This document shows, piece by piece, positions 1-7,283 of a stretch of DNA of 64,000 nucleotides; the first letter of the stretch is position 1, and every line of letters begins with the position of its first letter. Source of the DNA: Crossaster papposus (Eukaryota > Echinodermata > Asteroidea > Velatida > Solasteridae); assembly GCA_037893245.1 (NCBI GenBank), contig JBAIAA010001114.1, positions 248,001 through 312,000 on the forward strand, read 5' to 3'. The notes beneath the pieces were generated by a model. The model was not told the DNA's origin. It saw only the letters and a list, made by a program, of their open reading frames with translations, and made no database searches. Position numbers and translations under genes: made by a program.

Positions 1-458
1 AAAAAAAGAGGTAATTTCCTGGCCATGTACACAATTGTTTATGCAGTCGTTTTGTGTCATATTTTCGAAAACGGAAACTCTTCGTTACATTGGATGGCAC
101 GCAAGTTTCCCCTGCGTTTGGGGCAAAACAAATAATGTGTAAAACCACACCGGATTGTTGACGTTTACCGAATATAATAAATAATTGTATTATTATTATT
201 ATTGTTATTATTAATTGTTTGTTTGTTTGTTTGTTTGTTTGTTTGTTTGTTTGTTTGTTTGTTTGTTTGTTTGTTTGTTTGTTTGTTTGTTTGTTTGTTT
301 GTTTGTTTGTTTGTTTGTTTGTTTGTTTCTTGGTTTTCATTCGGAGAGATGGCTTTTGCCTTCAGTGCTAATGCGTGTCACTTTGCACGCGTACAGATTT
401 CTTTACGCTTGGGTGATTGTGTGGACAATGCGTGTATGCCCAGAATCCTATCGTGTGC
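1..458. other. H3-H2B spacer, partial (end of preceding unit)
   Basis: Noncoding. It begins inside the A-rich run that ends the H3 3' spacer and corresponds to the sequence from about 6323 onward. It holds a short (ATT)n stretch around 189-213 followed directly by the GTTT microsatellite. The rest up to the H2B TATA box shows no gene and no further motif I recognise. Reading frames through the GTTT tract are artefacts of the repeat. Confidence 0.8.
217..328. repeat. (GTTT)28 microsatellite, unit 1
   Basis: Twenty-eight perfect GTTT repeats directly downstream of an ATT-rich compound microsatellite, ending about 130 bp upstream of the H2B TATA box. This tract is the main source of unit-length variation in the array. 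Confidence 0.97.
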
Positions 459-495
459 CATAAAAGTCGTCCCGGCATTTTTGACCTTCCATTCG
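459..495 (+). promoter_or_regulatory. H2B core promoter (TATA + histone cap site)
   Basis: A TATA-type box ATAAAAG at 460-466 is followed by CCATTCG at 489-495. The latter fits the sea urchin histone cap consensus YCATTCR exactly and places transcription start near A491, about 31 bp after the TATA box. The predicted 5' UTR is about 39 nt. The same sites lie 70 and 39 bp before each of the other H2B start codons. A CCAAT at 523-527 lies inside the predicted UTR and is probably not a promoter element. Confidence 0.75.
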
Positions 496-529
496 ATCGC
501 ACGATCACATACACTCATCAACTCCAATC

Positions 530-898
530 ATGGCTCCTAAAGTTAGCGGAAAAGGCCAGAAGAAGGCAGGCAACACCAAGGCTCCGGTCAGCATAAACAA
601 GAAGAGGCGCCGGCGTCGCAAGGAGAGCTACGGCATCTACATCTACAAAGTCATGAAACAGGTGCACCCCGACACAGGAATCTCAAGCAAGGCAATGAGC
701 ATCATGAACAGCTTTGTCAACGACGTGTTTGAGCGCATCGCCGGGGAATCTTCTCGCCTTGCCCACTACAACAAGAAGTCGACCATCTCAAGTCGTGAAG
801 TGCAGACTGCAGTACGTCTTATCCTCCCGGGAGAGCTTGCCAAGCATGCAGTCAGCGAAGGGACCAAGGCCGTCACCAAGTATACTACTTCAAAATAG
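530..898 (+). CDS. H2B: Histone H2B, unit 1
   Basis: Core histone H2B, 122 residues, which pairs with H2A in the nucleosome and acts in the nucleus. The basic N-terminal tail (about residues 1-36) includes an Arg-rich stretch at 26-30. The histone fold follows, with the conserved [11 protein letters not shown] start (31-41), HPDTG (46-50) and the C-terminal [18 protein letters not shown] helix. Lys117 corresponds to the ubiquitinated Lys120 of vertebrate H2B. The length is normal for the family. The start is fixed by the MAPK N-terminus and by the promoter 39-70 bp upstream. There are no introns. The 3' stem-loop at 944-959 marks it as a replication-dependent gene. The tail resembles echinoderm and amphioxus H2B (SGKGQKKAG), an impression from memory. 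Confidence 0.98.
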   Translation: MAPKVSGKGQKKAGNTKAPVSINKKRRRRRKESYGIYIYKVMKQVHPDTGISSKAMSIMNSFVNDVFERIAGESSRLAHYNKKSTISSREVQTAVRLILPGELAKHAVSEGTKAVTKYTTSK

Positions 899-943
899 GG
901 TGACCGAGAAGAAAAAAAACCACGAAAAACATAATAACCAAAC

Positions 944-959
944 GGCTCTTTTCAGAGCC
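944..959 (+). terminator. Histone 3' stem-loop, H2B unit 1
   Basis: GGCTCTTTTCAGAGCC forms a perfect 6-bp stem with a TTTC loop, the canonical histone mRNA 3' end bound by SLBP. A purine-rich downstream element (AAAAAGAGATG, about 972-982) lies 12 nt further on, where U7 snRNA would pair. No poly(A) signal was seen in the following 300 bp. Confidence 0.95.
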
Positions 960-983
960 AACACAATTTTAAAAAAGAGATGT

Positions 984-1854
984 GACTGTCCAATTTGTGT
1001 TACTAATTCAGTCAATGTTCGTAGGTTTCACAACCGTTCGGGTAGTGTTCCCGTCTTTACAACCCCCCTGACCTTAAAAGGAGAAAAGAAGATCAACATT
1101 GACATTCTGTTCTCGTCGCCTTTGAAAACAAATATGTGACTTGAAAAGGCATGACGGGGAAAAGTATTTCGGTAGTATTTGGAGTTCTATTGTTTTACAC
1201 ACTTGTAAATGGCGATTCGTTAGCTTTCCAATGATACCAAAAGTAGTTATGTACATCATTTAATTACAATGATATATACCACAGCAGGGCTGACAGTGCG
1301 CCGCCCAACTTTAGCGATCGAATTTTTAAAACCAAAATATCGCTTTGACCAAAACAATTATACGCGTGCCCGCCAACAACGAAATTGACAAATGGGGGTC
1401 ATTGTTCAATAAGCCTCAGTAAGTCACGTAAGAATTTCAAATGGCGGCACGGCCTTTTGTTATTCAGCACCTGTGCGCGCACTGGTTTCAGTTCATTCAG
1501 TCTCCATTACGAGAAGTAGTGGTTTCTTGTTTGATGTATGTTAAATATATGTGTTTGTCATTATCTCCGTGCAGACAAATCCGTGACAGTTTTCAATGCG
1601 GTATATGACGGCCGATCTGCGGCCAGCGTGGGGGCAGGTCAATCGGTAGGCAACAGGGACACTCCGTCGGGATTACAGAAATCGTCTGAGAAAGCAGGTA
1701 AGCTTTTTGGGTGCTTTGGGTTTTTGCTGTTATGATTTCATCGCTTAGATTGAAGACAGACAGACAGACCTCGTTCAAAAAATGTATCTCTGTTTCCACG
1801 CATCAAAAAAATGGATGCGGTGCACTCAACCGTACAGTCAGTGTGTCGCGCGTG
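984..1854. other. H2B-H2A spacer, unit 1
   Basis: About 870 bp with no recognised gene. It contains a CAAATGGCGGC (1438-1448) YY1-like motif whose ATG at 1441 opens a 55-codon frame ending at 1608. It also contains an exon-like 123-nt block at 1575-1697 flanked by splice-site-like sequence. A short (ACAG)n-like run, ACAGACAGACAGAC, lies near 1756-1769. The spacer is conserved in all units, but so is every other spacer, so conservation within the array says little about function. Confidence 0.6.
1575..1697 (+). other. Exon-like block (hypothetical), unit 1
   Basis: A 123-nt segment preceded by a pyrimidine-rich acceptor-like stretch ending CCGTGCAG (1567-1574) and followed by a donor-like CAG/GTAAGC (1695-1703). 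One frame is open throughout (41 codons). In that frame both boundaries would be phase 1, giving a symmetric 1-1 exon. The peptide (starting KSVTVFNAVYDGRSAAS) is not one I recognise. No convincing upstream exon or downstream partner was found. A 41-codon open frame is not rare by chance, so this stays a hypothesis. Confidence 0.2.
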
Positions 1855-1935
1855 ATTGGCTACTTGGCGTGCTTCGGCCAATCCACCGGAACGCTATAAC
1901 TAGTGCCGTCACCCCCCTCGTACGGCACTTTCACT
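1855..1935 (+). promoter_or_regulatory. H2A promoter: paired CCAAT boxes, TATA, start site
   Basis: An inverted CCAAT (ATTGG, 1855-1859) and a direct CCAAT (1878-1882) face each other within GATTGGC...GGCCAATC. A TATAAC box lies at 1895-1900. Start candidates are the CACT at 1926-1929 or TTTCACT at 1929-1935, so the 5' UTR is roughly 40 nt. The same arrangement precedes every H2A copy, with TATA 76 bp before the start codon. This is the only core-histone promoter in the unit with clear CCAAT boxes. Confidence 0.75.
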
Positions 1936-1970
1936 GCAGATCGCAATCTACTGCCACCAACTACTTCAAG

Positions 1971-2348
1971 ATGACTGGACGAGGAAAGAGCGGAAAAGCA
2001 AGAAGCAAGGCCAGGAGCAGGTCCTCAAGGGCGGGACTGCAGTTCCCCGTGGGTCGTGTTCATCGATTTTTGCGAAGGGGCAACTACGCTGAGCGGGTTG
2101 GAGCCGGTGCACCGGTCTACCTGGCAGCCGTGATGGAATACCTGACCGCCGAGATCCTGGAGCTGGCCGGTAACGCAGCACGAGATAATAAGAAGACGAG
2201 AATTAACCCTCGACACCTGCAGCTTGCTATACGCAACGACGAAGAGCTTAACAAGTTGATGAGTGGAGTTACCATCGCGCAAGGCGGTGTGCTTCCCAAC
2301 ATCCAGCAAGTACTTCTGCCCAAAAAGACCGCCAAAGTATCAAAGTAA
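1971..2348 (+). CDS. H2A: Histone H2A, unit 1
   Basis: Core histone H2A, 125 residues with Met, partner of H2B. The N-terminal tail [10 protein letters not shown] is followed by [16 protein letters not shown] and the histone fold. Acidic-patch residues are all present (Glu55, Glu60, Glu63, Asp89, Glu90, Glu91 counted without Met). Docking-domain GGVLPNI and the LLPKKT ubiquitination site are also present. There is no SQ(E/D)-aromatic end, so it is not H2A.X, and it is not an H2A.Z type. Unusual residues: Thr at position 1 where Ser is usual, Asn78 (Ile in most animal H2A), Met96 and Gln112. The reading frame stays open 189 bp upstream, but that stretch contains the CCAAT and TATA boxes, so the internal ATG at 1971 is the start. 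Confidence 0.98.
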   Translation: MTGRGKSGKARSKARSRSSRAGLQFPVGRVHRFLRRGNYAERVGAGAPVYLAAVMEYLTAEILELAGNAARDNKKTRINPRHLQLAIRNDEELNKLMSGVTIAQGGVLPNIQQVLLPKKTAKVSK

Positions 2349-2387
2349 TACAAACAAATTACTTGGCCTCCATATACAAAAACAAAA

Positions 2388-2403
2388 GGCTCTTTTCAGG
2401 GCC
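2388..2403 (+). terminator. Histone 3' stem-loop with a G-U pair, H2A unit 1
   Basis: GGCTCTTTTCAGGGCC: a 6-bp stem in which the fourth pair is U-G rather than a Watson-Crick pair, the same in every H2A copy. The downstream element CAAGAGAGAAA (2416-2426) resembles the sea urchin CAAGAAAGA element for U7 pairing. Confidence 0.93.
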
Positions 2404-2455
2404 ACCACATAATTACAAGAGAGAAACGCCGCTGTCTGTCTGTTCTTCATTTTTA

Positions 2456-2461
2456 AATAAA
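2456..2461 (+). promoter_or_regulatory. Poly(A) signal AATAAA downstream of H2A
   Basis: A canonical AATAAA 53 nt beyond the H2A stem-loop. It could act as a fail-safe or tissue-specific polyadenylation site. It lies 485 bp after each H2A start codon in the other units. Use in vivo is unknown. Confidence 0.5.
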
Positions 2462-2583
2462 GTTTTAAAAGAGACAAAGTTAGATATTACATTTGTAGAT
2501 TTTCAATAACTTTTTACTTACACGGCCATTTACATTTTCCACTTTTATTTACACTTTCACAGCCAAAGGCCCGCTGGGTTTGT

Positions 2584-2666
2584 CCAATAGCTTCGTTTAT
2601 TTTGTAAAGAATCGCCTTCTCTTTTTCTGCTTATAAAAACATTGAGAAAGTGTTTGTTTTCATCCT
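2584..2666 (+). promoter_or_regulatory. Orphan Pol II promoter (CCAAT-TATA-cap) after H2A
   Basis: CCAAT at 2584-2588, TATAAAAA at 2632-2639 and a cap-like TCATCCT at 2660-2666 are spaced like a histone promoter (TATA to start about 29 bp). No histone frame or histone stem-loop follows before U2. The first ATG (2708) opens only four codons. The next, in TATGCAAC near 2728, opens about 37 codons without resemblance to any histone. In sea urchin repeats the gene after H2A is H1, so this could be the remnant of an H1 promoter or the promoter of a noncoding RNA. Equivalent intervals start at 8908, 15231, 21555, 27881, 34205, 40529, 46854, 53175 and 59495. Confidence 0.45.
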
Positions 2667-2807
2667 CGCGCGGGTGTGTTTTAACGTGTATCCAGGTGAC
2701 ATTATTATGAAACTAGCTCATTAAATATGCAACGCGCGCACTGTGACTTCAACAAAGCAAAAAGAAATACGCGCTGTGTCTGTACTCTATATATACACGT
2801 ACTACGC

Positions 2808-2829
2808 GTACTGTACAGTACATGCATGT
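2808..2829. repeat. Two overlapping perfect palindromes
   Basis: GTACTGTACAGTAC (2808-2821) and ACATGCATGT (2820-2829) are each perfect inverted repeats and share two bases. They could extrude a small cruciform or bind a dimeric factor. Unit 3 carries a T-to-A change at 15470 that breaks the second palindrome, so it is not strictly maintained. Confidence 0.6.
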
Positions 2830-3500
2830 TCAGTTTGTAAAAGTACGTGAATGATATTATACCCGTGACCCAGCACATCAAAATCAAGAATAAGTCGGAA
2901 AATGACTTTCACAGATATAAATATAATAAGATGGGAAATTCAAGAAGCTTTGTAATGACATCCATCACAAGCCTTTAGCTCGGAAATTATTGGTTACGAG
3001 TTACAGACTAGGGATGGGTATCATTAGAAAGCCTATGGAATTTCAAATGTTACTATGTACATAACGCGAATTGTCATTTCCCGCTTATTAGTGATTTTGA
3101 TATCCTGGGTCACATTTTCATGGATTTAACAAAAACATTGGAAATGTGGTGAGTTGACACTTCGCGTGTGGTCTATTAGCTTTGTTCTCGTGTTCCGTTT
3201 TACCTGGGCCCAATTTCGTAACAAATGTAAGCACACCAATTTGCTTAGCACGAAACATTTTCCTTGGCCAAACTGTCGTTTCCAAAAATGTCTGAAGATT
3301 TCCGAACACGTTTTGTTGACGGTCGGGTATTATCGTTAACGTTCGCGACTACAATTTCGACGTCTGGGTGTACACAATTAAATGGTCAGGCCATGGAACC
3401 AGACTATTTTCACCGCCCCCAAAGTGGGACATTTAGGTTCTGCTTGAAAACAAATAAACCGGCCTGAACGGTAAACGATCGAGGCGCGGTTGTGCCGAAG

Positions 3501-3515
3501 GGCGCCATCTATCGG
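3501..3515 (-). promoter_or_regulatory. CTCF-like motif A upstream of U2
   Basis: GGCGCCATCTATCGG read on the minus strand is CCGATAGATGGCGCC. It agrees with the CTCF core CCASYAGRKGGCRSY at all but two or three positions. It lies 411 bp before U2 inside a GC-rich island. A second match sits in the H4 upstream region in the opposite orientation. Binding is inference. Confidence 0.3.
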
Positions 3516-3862
3516 CGCGCTCGTACCGGTAGGTCGGTGTAATTACAGCGGCGAGGCGCGGTGCAGCATGGCGATAATTATGATACCACTCGCATTTTTT
3601 CAGATTTTCAAGCGACTTTTGGTTAAAAAAATGAATTTGTAAAAGAATATTGTCGATGTGTATGAAAATGTGTTATGAAAAACCCCCAAGATCATGAATA
3701 TTGATGTAAATTAACGTGCCAAAAGTTGGTAATTTCTCTAAACGGGTTTTTTCGGGTTTGCGTCGGGCTCTGTGAGGAGTCCTTGTATTGATCCCAAATA
3801 CACAAATTAGAAAAAGTAAAAAATGAATATTATTCGGATGAGAACAATGGTCGGGGGAATAA

Positions 3863-3911
3863 ATTTGCATACATAATTCCAGAGCGCCCTATTGGTTCAA
3901 TATCAATCGTT
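3863..3911 (+). promoter_or_regulatory. U2 snRNA proximal promoter with octamer
   Basis: A perfect octamer ATTTGCAT (3863-3870) lies at -49 to -42 relative to U2, in the window where the proximal sequence element of snRNA genes is expected. An inverted CCAAT (ATTGG) lies at about -22. There is no clear TATA box near -25. A GGTTCAATATC near 3894 resembles a Pol III B box but has no partner A box. PSE sequences diverge strongly between phyla, so only its position can be proposed. Confidence 0.4.
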
Positions 3912-4101
3912 ATCGCTTCTCGGCCTTTTGGCTAAGATCATGTGTAGTATCTGTTCTTTTCAGCTTAATATCTGAAACGCTGTTCATCGAACAGCCAGTA
4001 TATTAATCTGATTTTTGGATTTGGGCCGTGGAATAGAGGCTTGCCTCGTCCCGGCCATGGGTTGGCCCGGTATAGCAGTACATCCGGGATTCGGCCCACT
4101 C
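3912..4101 (+). ncRNA. U2: U2 spliceosomal snRNA, unit 1
   Basis: U2 snRNA pairs with the intron branch site and with U6 in the spliceosome. The 5' end ATCGCTTCTCGGCCTTTTGG and the following block are nearly identical to animal U2. The branch-site recognition GTAGTA is at 3944-3949. Stem IIb is a perfect 7-bp hairpin (3979-3985 with 3989-3995). The Sm site GATTTTTGG is at 4010-4018. Stem-loop IV is closed by CCCGG/CCGGG (4066-4070, 4084-4088), with the loop TATAGCAGTAC for the U2A'/U2B'' proteins. Length is about 190 nt against 187 in human; the exact 3' end is uncertain by 2-3 nt. It has its own promoter and lies between H2A and H4 on the same strand. Confidence 0.96.
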
Positions 4102-4125
4102 CCCTCGGGGAACATCAAATAATAC

Positions 4126-4134
4126 AAAAACAGG
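4126..4134 (+). terminator. snRNA 3' box-like element
   Basis: AAAAACAGG matches 8 of 9 positions of the AAARNNAGA core of the snRNA 3' box, about 25 nt beyond the U2 3' end. This is slightly further than the 9-19 nt usual in vertebrates. It would direct Integrator-dependent 3' processing. The same site follows the other U2 copies. Confidence 0.4.
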
Positions 4135-5142
<1,008 letters not shown>

Positions 5143-5173
5143 ATGCATGCTACATGCAATTTTCAAACCAAAC

Positions 5174-5189
5174 GGCTCTTTTCAGAGCC
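5174..5189 (+). terminator. Histone 3' stem-loop, H4 unit 1
   Basis: GGCTCTTTTCAGAGCC with a perfect 6-bp stem, followed by the ACCAC flank and a downstream element AAAAAGAGATT (5203-5213) for U7 pairing. Confidence 0.95.
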
Positions 5190-5230
5190 ACCACGATTTC
5201 ACAAAAAGAGATTGATTCCAGGTTTTTATT

Positions 5231-5250
5231 TGTGTGTGTGTGTGTGTGTG
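5231..5250. repeat. (TG)10 dinucleotide repeat
   Basis: Ten TG repeats 42 bp downstream of the H4 stem-loop, with unchanged length in all units as far as read (starts 11555, 17879, 24204, 30528, 36852, 43177, 49501, 55822, 62142). The rest of the 506-bp H4-H3 spacer has no recognised element until the H3 promoter. A 62139 A-to-T change in unit 10 lies just before the repeat. Confidence 0.9.
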
Positions 5251-5570
5251 TACTCTGTTATTATTTTAGCATTGTCTCAGGATTCAGTGTGGATTTTCCT
5301 CCCAGTGTCTATTAAGTTTTCCCTTTTCGTTTATTGCCCGTAATTATTTGTGGGATGTCTTTGTCGAAGACACGGCCCTTTTGTTTATTTTGGTAGCTGG
5401 GGGGAAATTAATTTGCTTGCAAAGTATCATGTACTCGTGGGTAATATTGACCGTATTGTTTCGGAGGGTAAATAAGTTGTGATCAGTGAAGCGTCTCGGC
5501 ATGGTGTCCGAATTACCAAATTGGAAGACTGCCCTTTGTTAGACTTCAGCCCGAGGATGCTATTCTCTAG

Positions 5571-5606
5571 TCTTAAGAGACGGCCTGTTCGTTGATTTGG
5601 CATTCA
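5571..5606 (+). promoter_or_regulatory. H3 core promoter (degenerate TATA)
   Basis: GCATTCA at 5600-5606 resembles the histone cap consensus YCATTCR with one mismatch. About 30 bp upstream there is only TCTTAAGAG (5571-5579), not a standard TATA box. H3 is thus the one histone gene of the unit without a clear TATA. The predicted 5' UTR is about 47 nt. The start-codon-relative positions are identical in the other units. Confidence 0.5.
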
Positions 5607-5630
5607 CTTCTTATCTACTCTTCAATCTGA

Positions 5631-6059
<429 letters not shown>

Positions 6060-6090
6060 GTCAAAGCTGTGTGCGCAAAACAAACCGAAC

Positions 6091-6106
6091 GGCCCTTTTC
6101 AGGGCC
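6091..6106 (+). terminator. Histone 3' stem-loop, H3 unit 1
   Basis: GGCCCTTTTCAGGGCC: perfect 6-bp stem, GC-richer than the other three genes. Downstream element AAAGAGAGATT at 6118-6128 for U7 pairing. Confidence 0.95.
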
Positions 6107-6224
6107 AAAACTTTTTTAAAGAGAGATTAATTCCAATAGCGTTTTCTGTAGAGTTTGGAAAGTTAAATGCGGTTACTATTGGTGAATACGAATTTTAACT
6201 GGCCAGGGTTCCGGAGAACGGATT

Positions 6225-6230
6225 AATAAA
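6225..6230 (+). promoter_or_regulatory. Poly(A) signal AATAAA downstream of H3
   Basis: Canonical AATAAA 119 nt beyond the H3 stem-loop and 576 bp after the H3 start codon in each unit. It is a possible backup polyadenylation site; use is unknown. Confidence 0.45.
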
Positions 6231-6782
6231 ATCATCAAGATTAGTCTCTATCCATTTTGTTTATTGATCTGTATCCTGGTTTTAGTTGTCTCCCCCCTAT
6301 TTCTTTTACTTTTAATTCTGTAAAAAAAAAAGAGGTAATTTCCTGGCCATGTACACAATTGTTTATGCAGTCGTTTTGTGTCATATTTTCGAAAACGGAA
6401 ACTCTTCGTTACATTGGATGGCACGCAAGTTTCCCCTGCGTTTGGGGCAAAACAAATAATGTGTAAAACCACACCGGATTGTTGACGTTTACCGAATATA
6501 ATAAATAATTGTATTATTATTATTATTGTTATTATTAATTGTTTGTTTGTTTGTTTGTTTGTTTGTTTGTTTGTTTGTTTGTTTGTTTGTTTGTTTGTTT
6601 GTTTGTTTGTTTGTTTGTTTGTTTGTTTGTTTGTTTGTTTGTTTGTTTGTTTCTTGGTTTTCATTCGGAGAGATGGCTTTTGCCTTCAGTGCTAATGCGT
6701 GTCACTTTGCACGCGTACAGATTTCTTTACGCTTGGGTGATTGTGTGGACAATGCGTGTATGCCCAGAATCCTATCGTGTGC
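6231..6782. other. H3-H2B spacer between units 1 and 2
   Basis: About 550 bp of noncoding sequence with a pyrimidine-rich stretch near 6290-6320, an A10-type run, an (ATT)n run and the GTTT tract. I see no gene. Predicted frames through the GTTT tract on either strand encode only CLFV or KQTN repeats. Confidence 0.7.
6541..6652. repeat. (GTTT)28 microsatellite, before unit 2
   Basis: 28 perfect repeats. Confidence 0.97.
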
Positions 6783-6853
6783 CATAAAAGTCGTCCCGGC
6801 ATTTTTGACCTTCCATTCGATCGCACGATCACATACACTCATCAACTCCAATC

Positions 6854-7222
6854 ATGGCTCCTAAAGTTAGCGGAAAAGGCCAGAAGAAGGCAGGCAACAC
6901 CAAGGCTCCTGTCAGCATAAACAAGAAGAGGCGCCGGCGTCGCAAGGAGAGCTACGGCATCTACATCTACAAAGTCATGAAACAGGTGCACCCCGACACA
7001 GGAATCTCAAGCAAGGCAATGAGCATCATGAACAGCTTTGTCAACGACGTGTTTGAGCGCATCGCCGGGGAATCTTCTCGCCTTGCCCACTACAACAAGA
7101 AGTCGACCATCTCAAGTCGTGAAGTGCAGACTGCAGTACGTCTTATCCTCCCGGGAGAGCTTGCCAAGCATGCAGTCAGCGAAGGGACCAAGGCCGTCAC
7201 CAAGTATACTACTTCAAAATAG
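6854..7222 (+). CDS. H2B: Histone H2B, unit 2
   Basis: Protein identical to the unit 1 copy (530-898). One silent change: T at 6910 in the codon for Pro19 (CCT instead of CCG), unique to this unit and useful as a marker of it. Confidence 0.98.
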   Translation: MAPKVSGKGQKKAGNTKAPVSINKKRRRRRKESYGIYIYKVMKQVHPDTGISSKAMSIMNSFVNDVFERIAGESSRLAHYNKKSTISSREVQTAVRLILPGELAKHAVSEGTKAVTKYTTSK

Positions 7223-7267
7223 GGTGACCGAGAAGAAAAAAAACCACGAAAAACATAATAACCAAAC

Positions 7268-7283
7268 GGCTCTTTTCAGAGCC
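7268..7283 (+). terminator. Histone 3' stem-loop, H2B unit 2
   Basis: Same 16-nt hairpin as at 944-959. Confidence 0.95.

Larger units (their letters stand above)
2667..3862. other. H2A-U2 spacer, unit 1
   Basis: About 1.2 kb with no protein gene I can support. It contains a TATATATA run near 2789-2796, overlapping palindromes at 2808-2829 and a GC-rich island at about 3478-3570 with a CTCF-like motif. AT-rich sequence then leads to the U2 promoter. Small open frames here (about 60-67 codons) have no recognisable domain and look like chance. Confidence 0.6.

Noticed and set aside
202-540. 112-codon frame of CLFV repeats (and KQTN repeats on the other strand)
   Set aside because: It is a translation of the GTTT microsatellite; frame changes with repeat count between units and there is no gene context.
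1782-1970. 63-codon N-terminal extension of H2A
   Set aside because: It contains the CCAAT and TATA boxes; the conserved H2A start is at 1971.
1971-2348. H2A.X or H2A.Z identity
   Set aside because: No C-terminal SQ motif and no H2A.Z-specific residues; it is a canonical H2A.
3118-3467. Small frames of 61-67 codons in the H2A-U2 spacer
   Set aside because: Overlapping on both strands, no domain, no start context, and they change in unit 4 with single-base indels; chance frames.
3894-3904. GGTTCAATATC as a tRNA/Pol III B box
   Set aside because: No A box or cloverleaf fits; it lies directly before U2, which is a Pol II-type snRNA gene.
2349-3911. Possible H1 gene between H2A and U2
   Set aside because: No Lys/Ala-rich frame of suitable length and no histone stem-loop in this interval on either strand.
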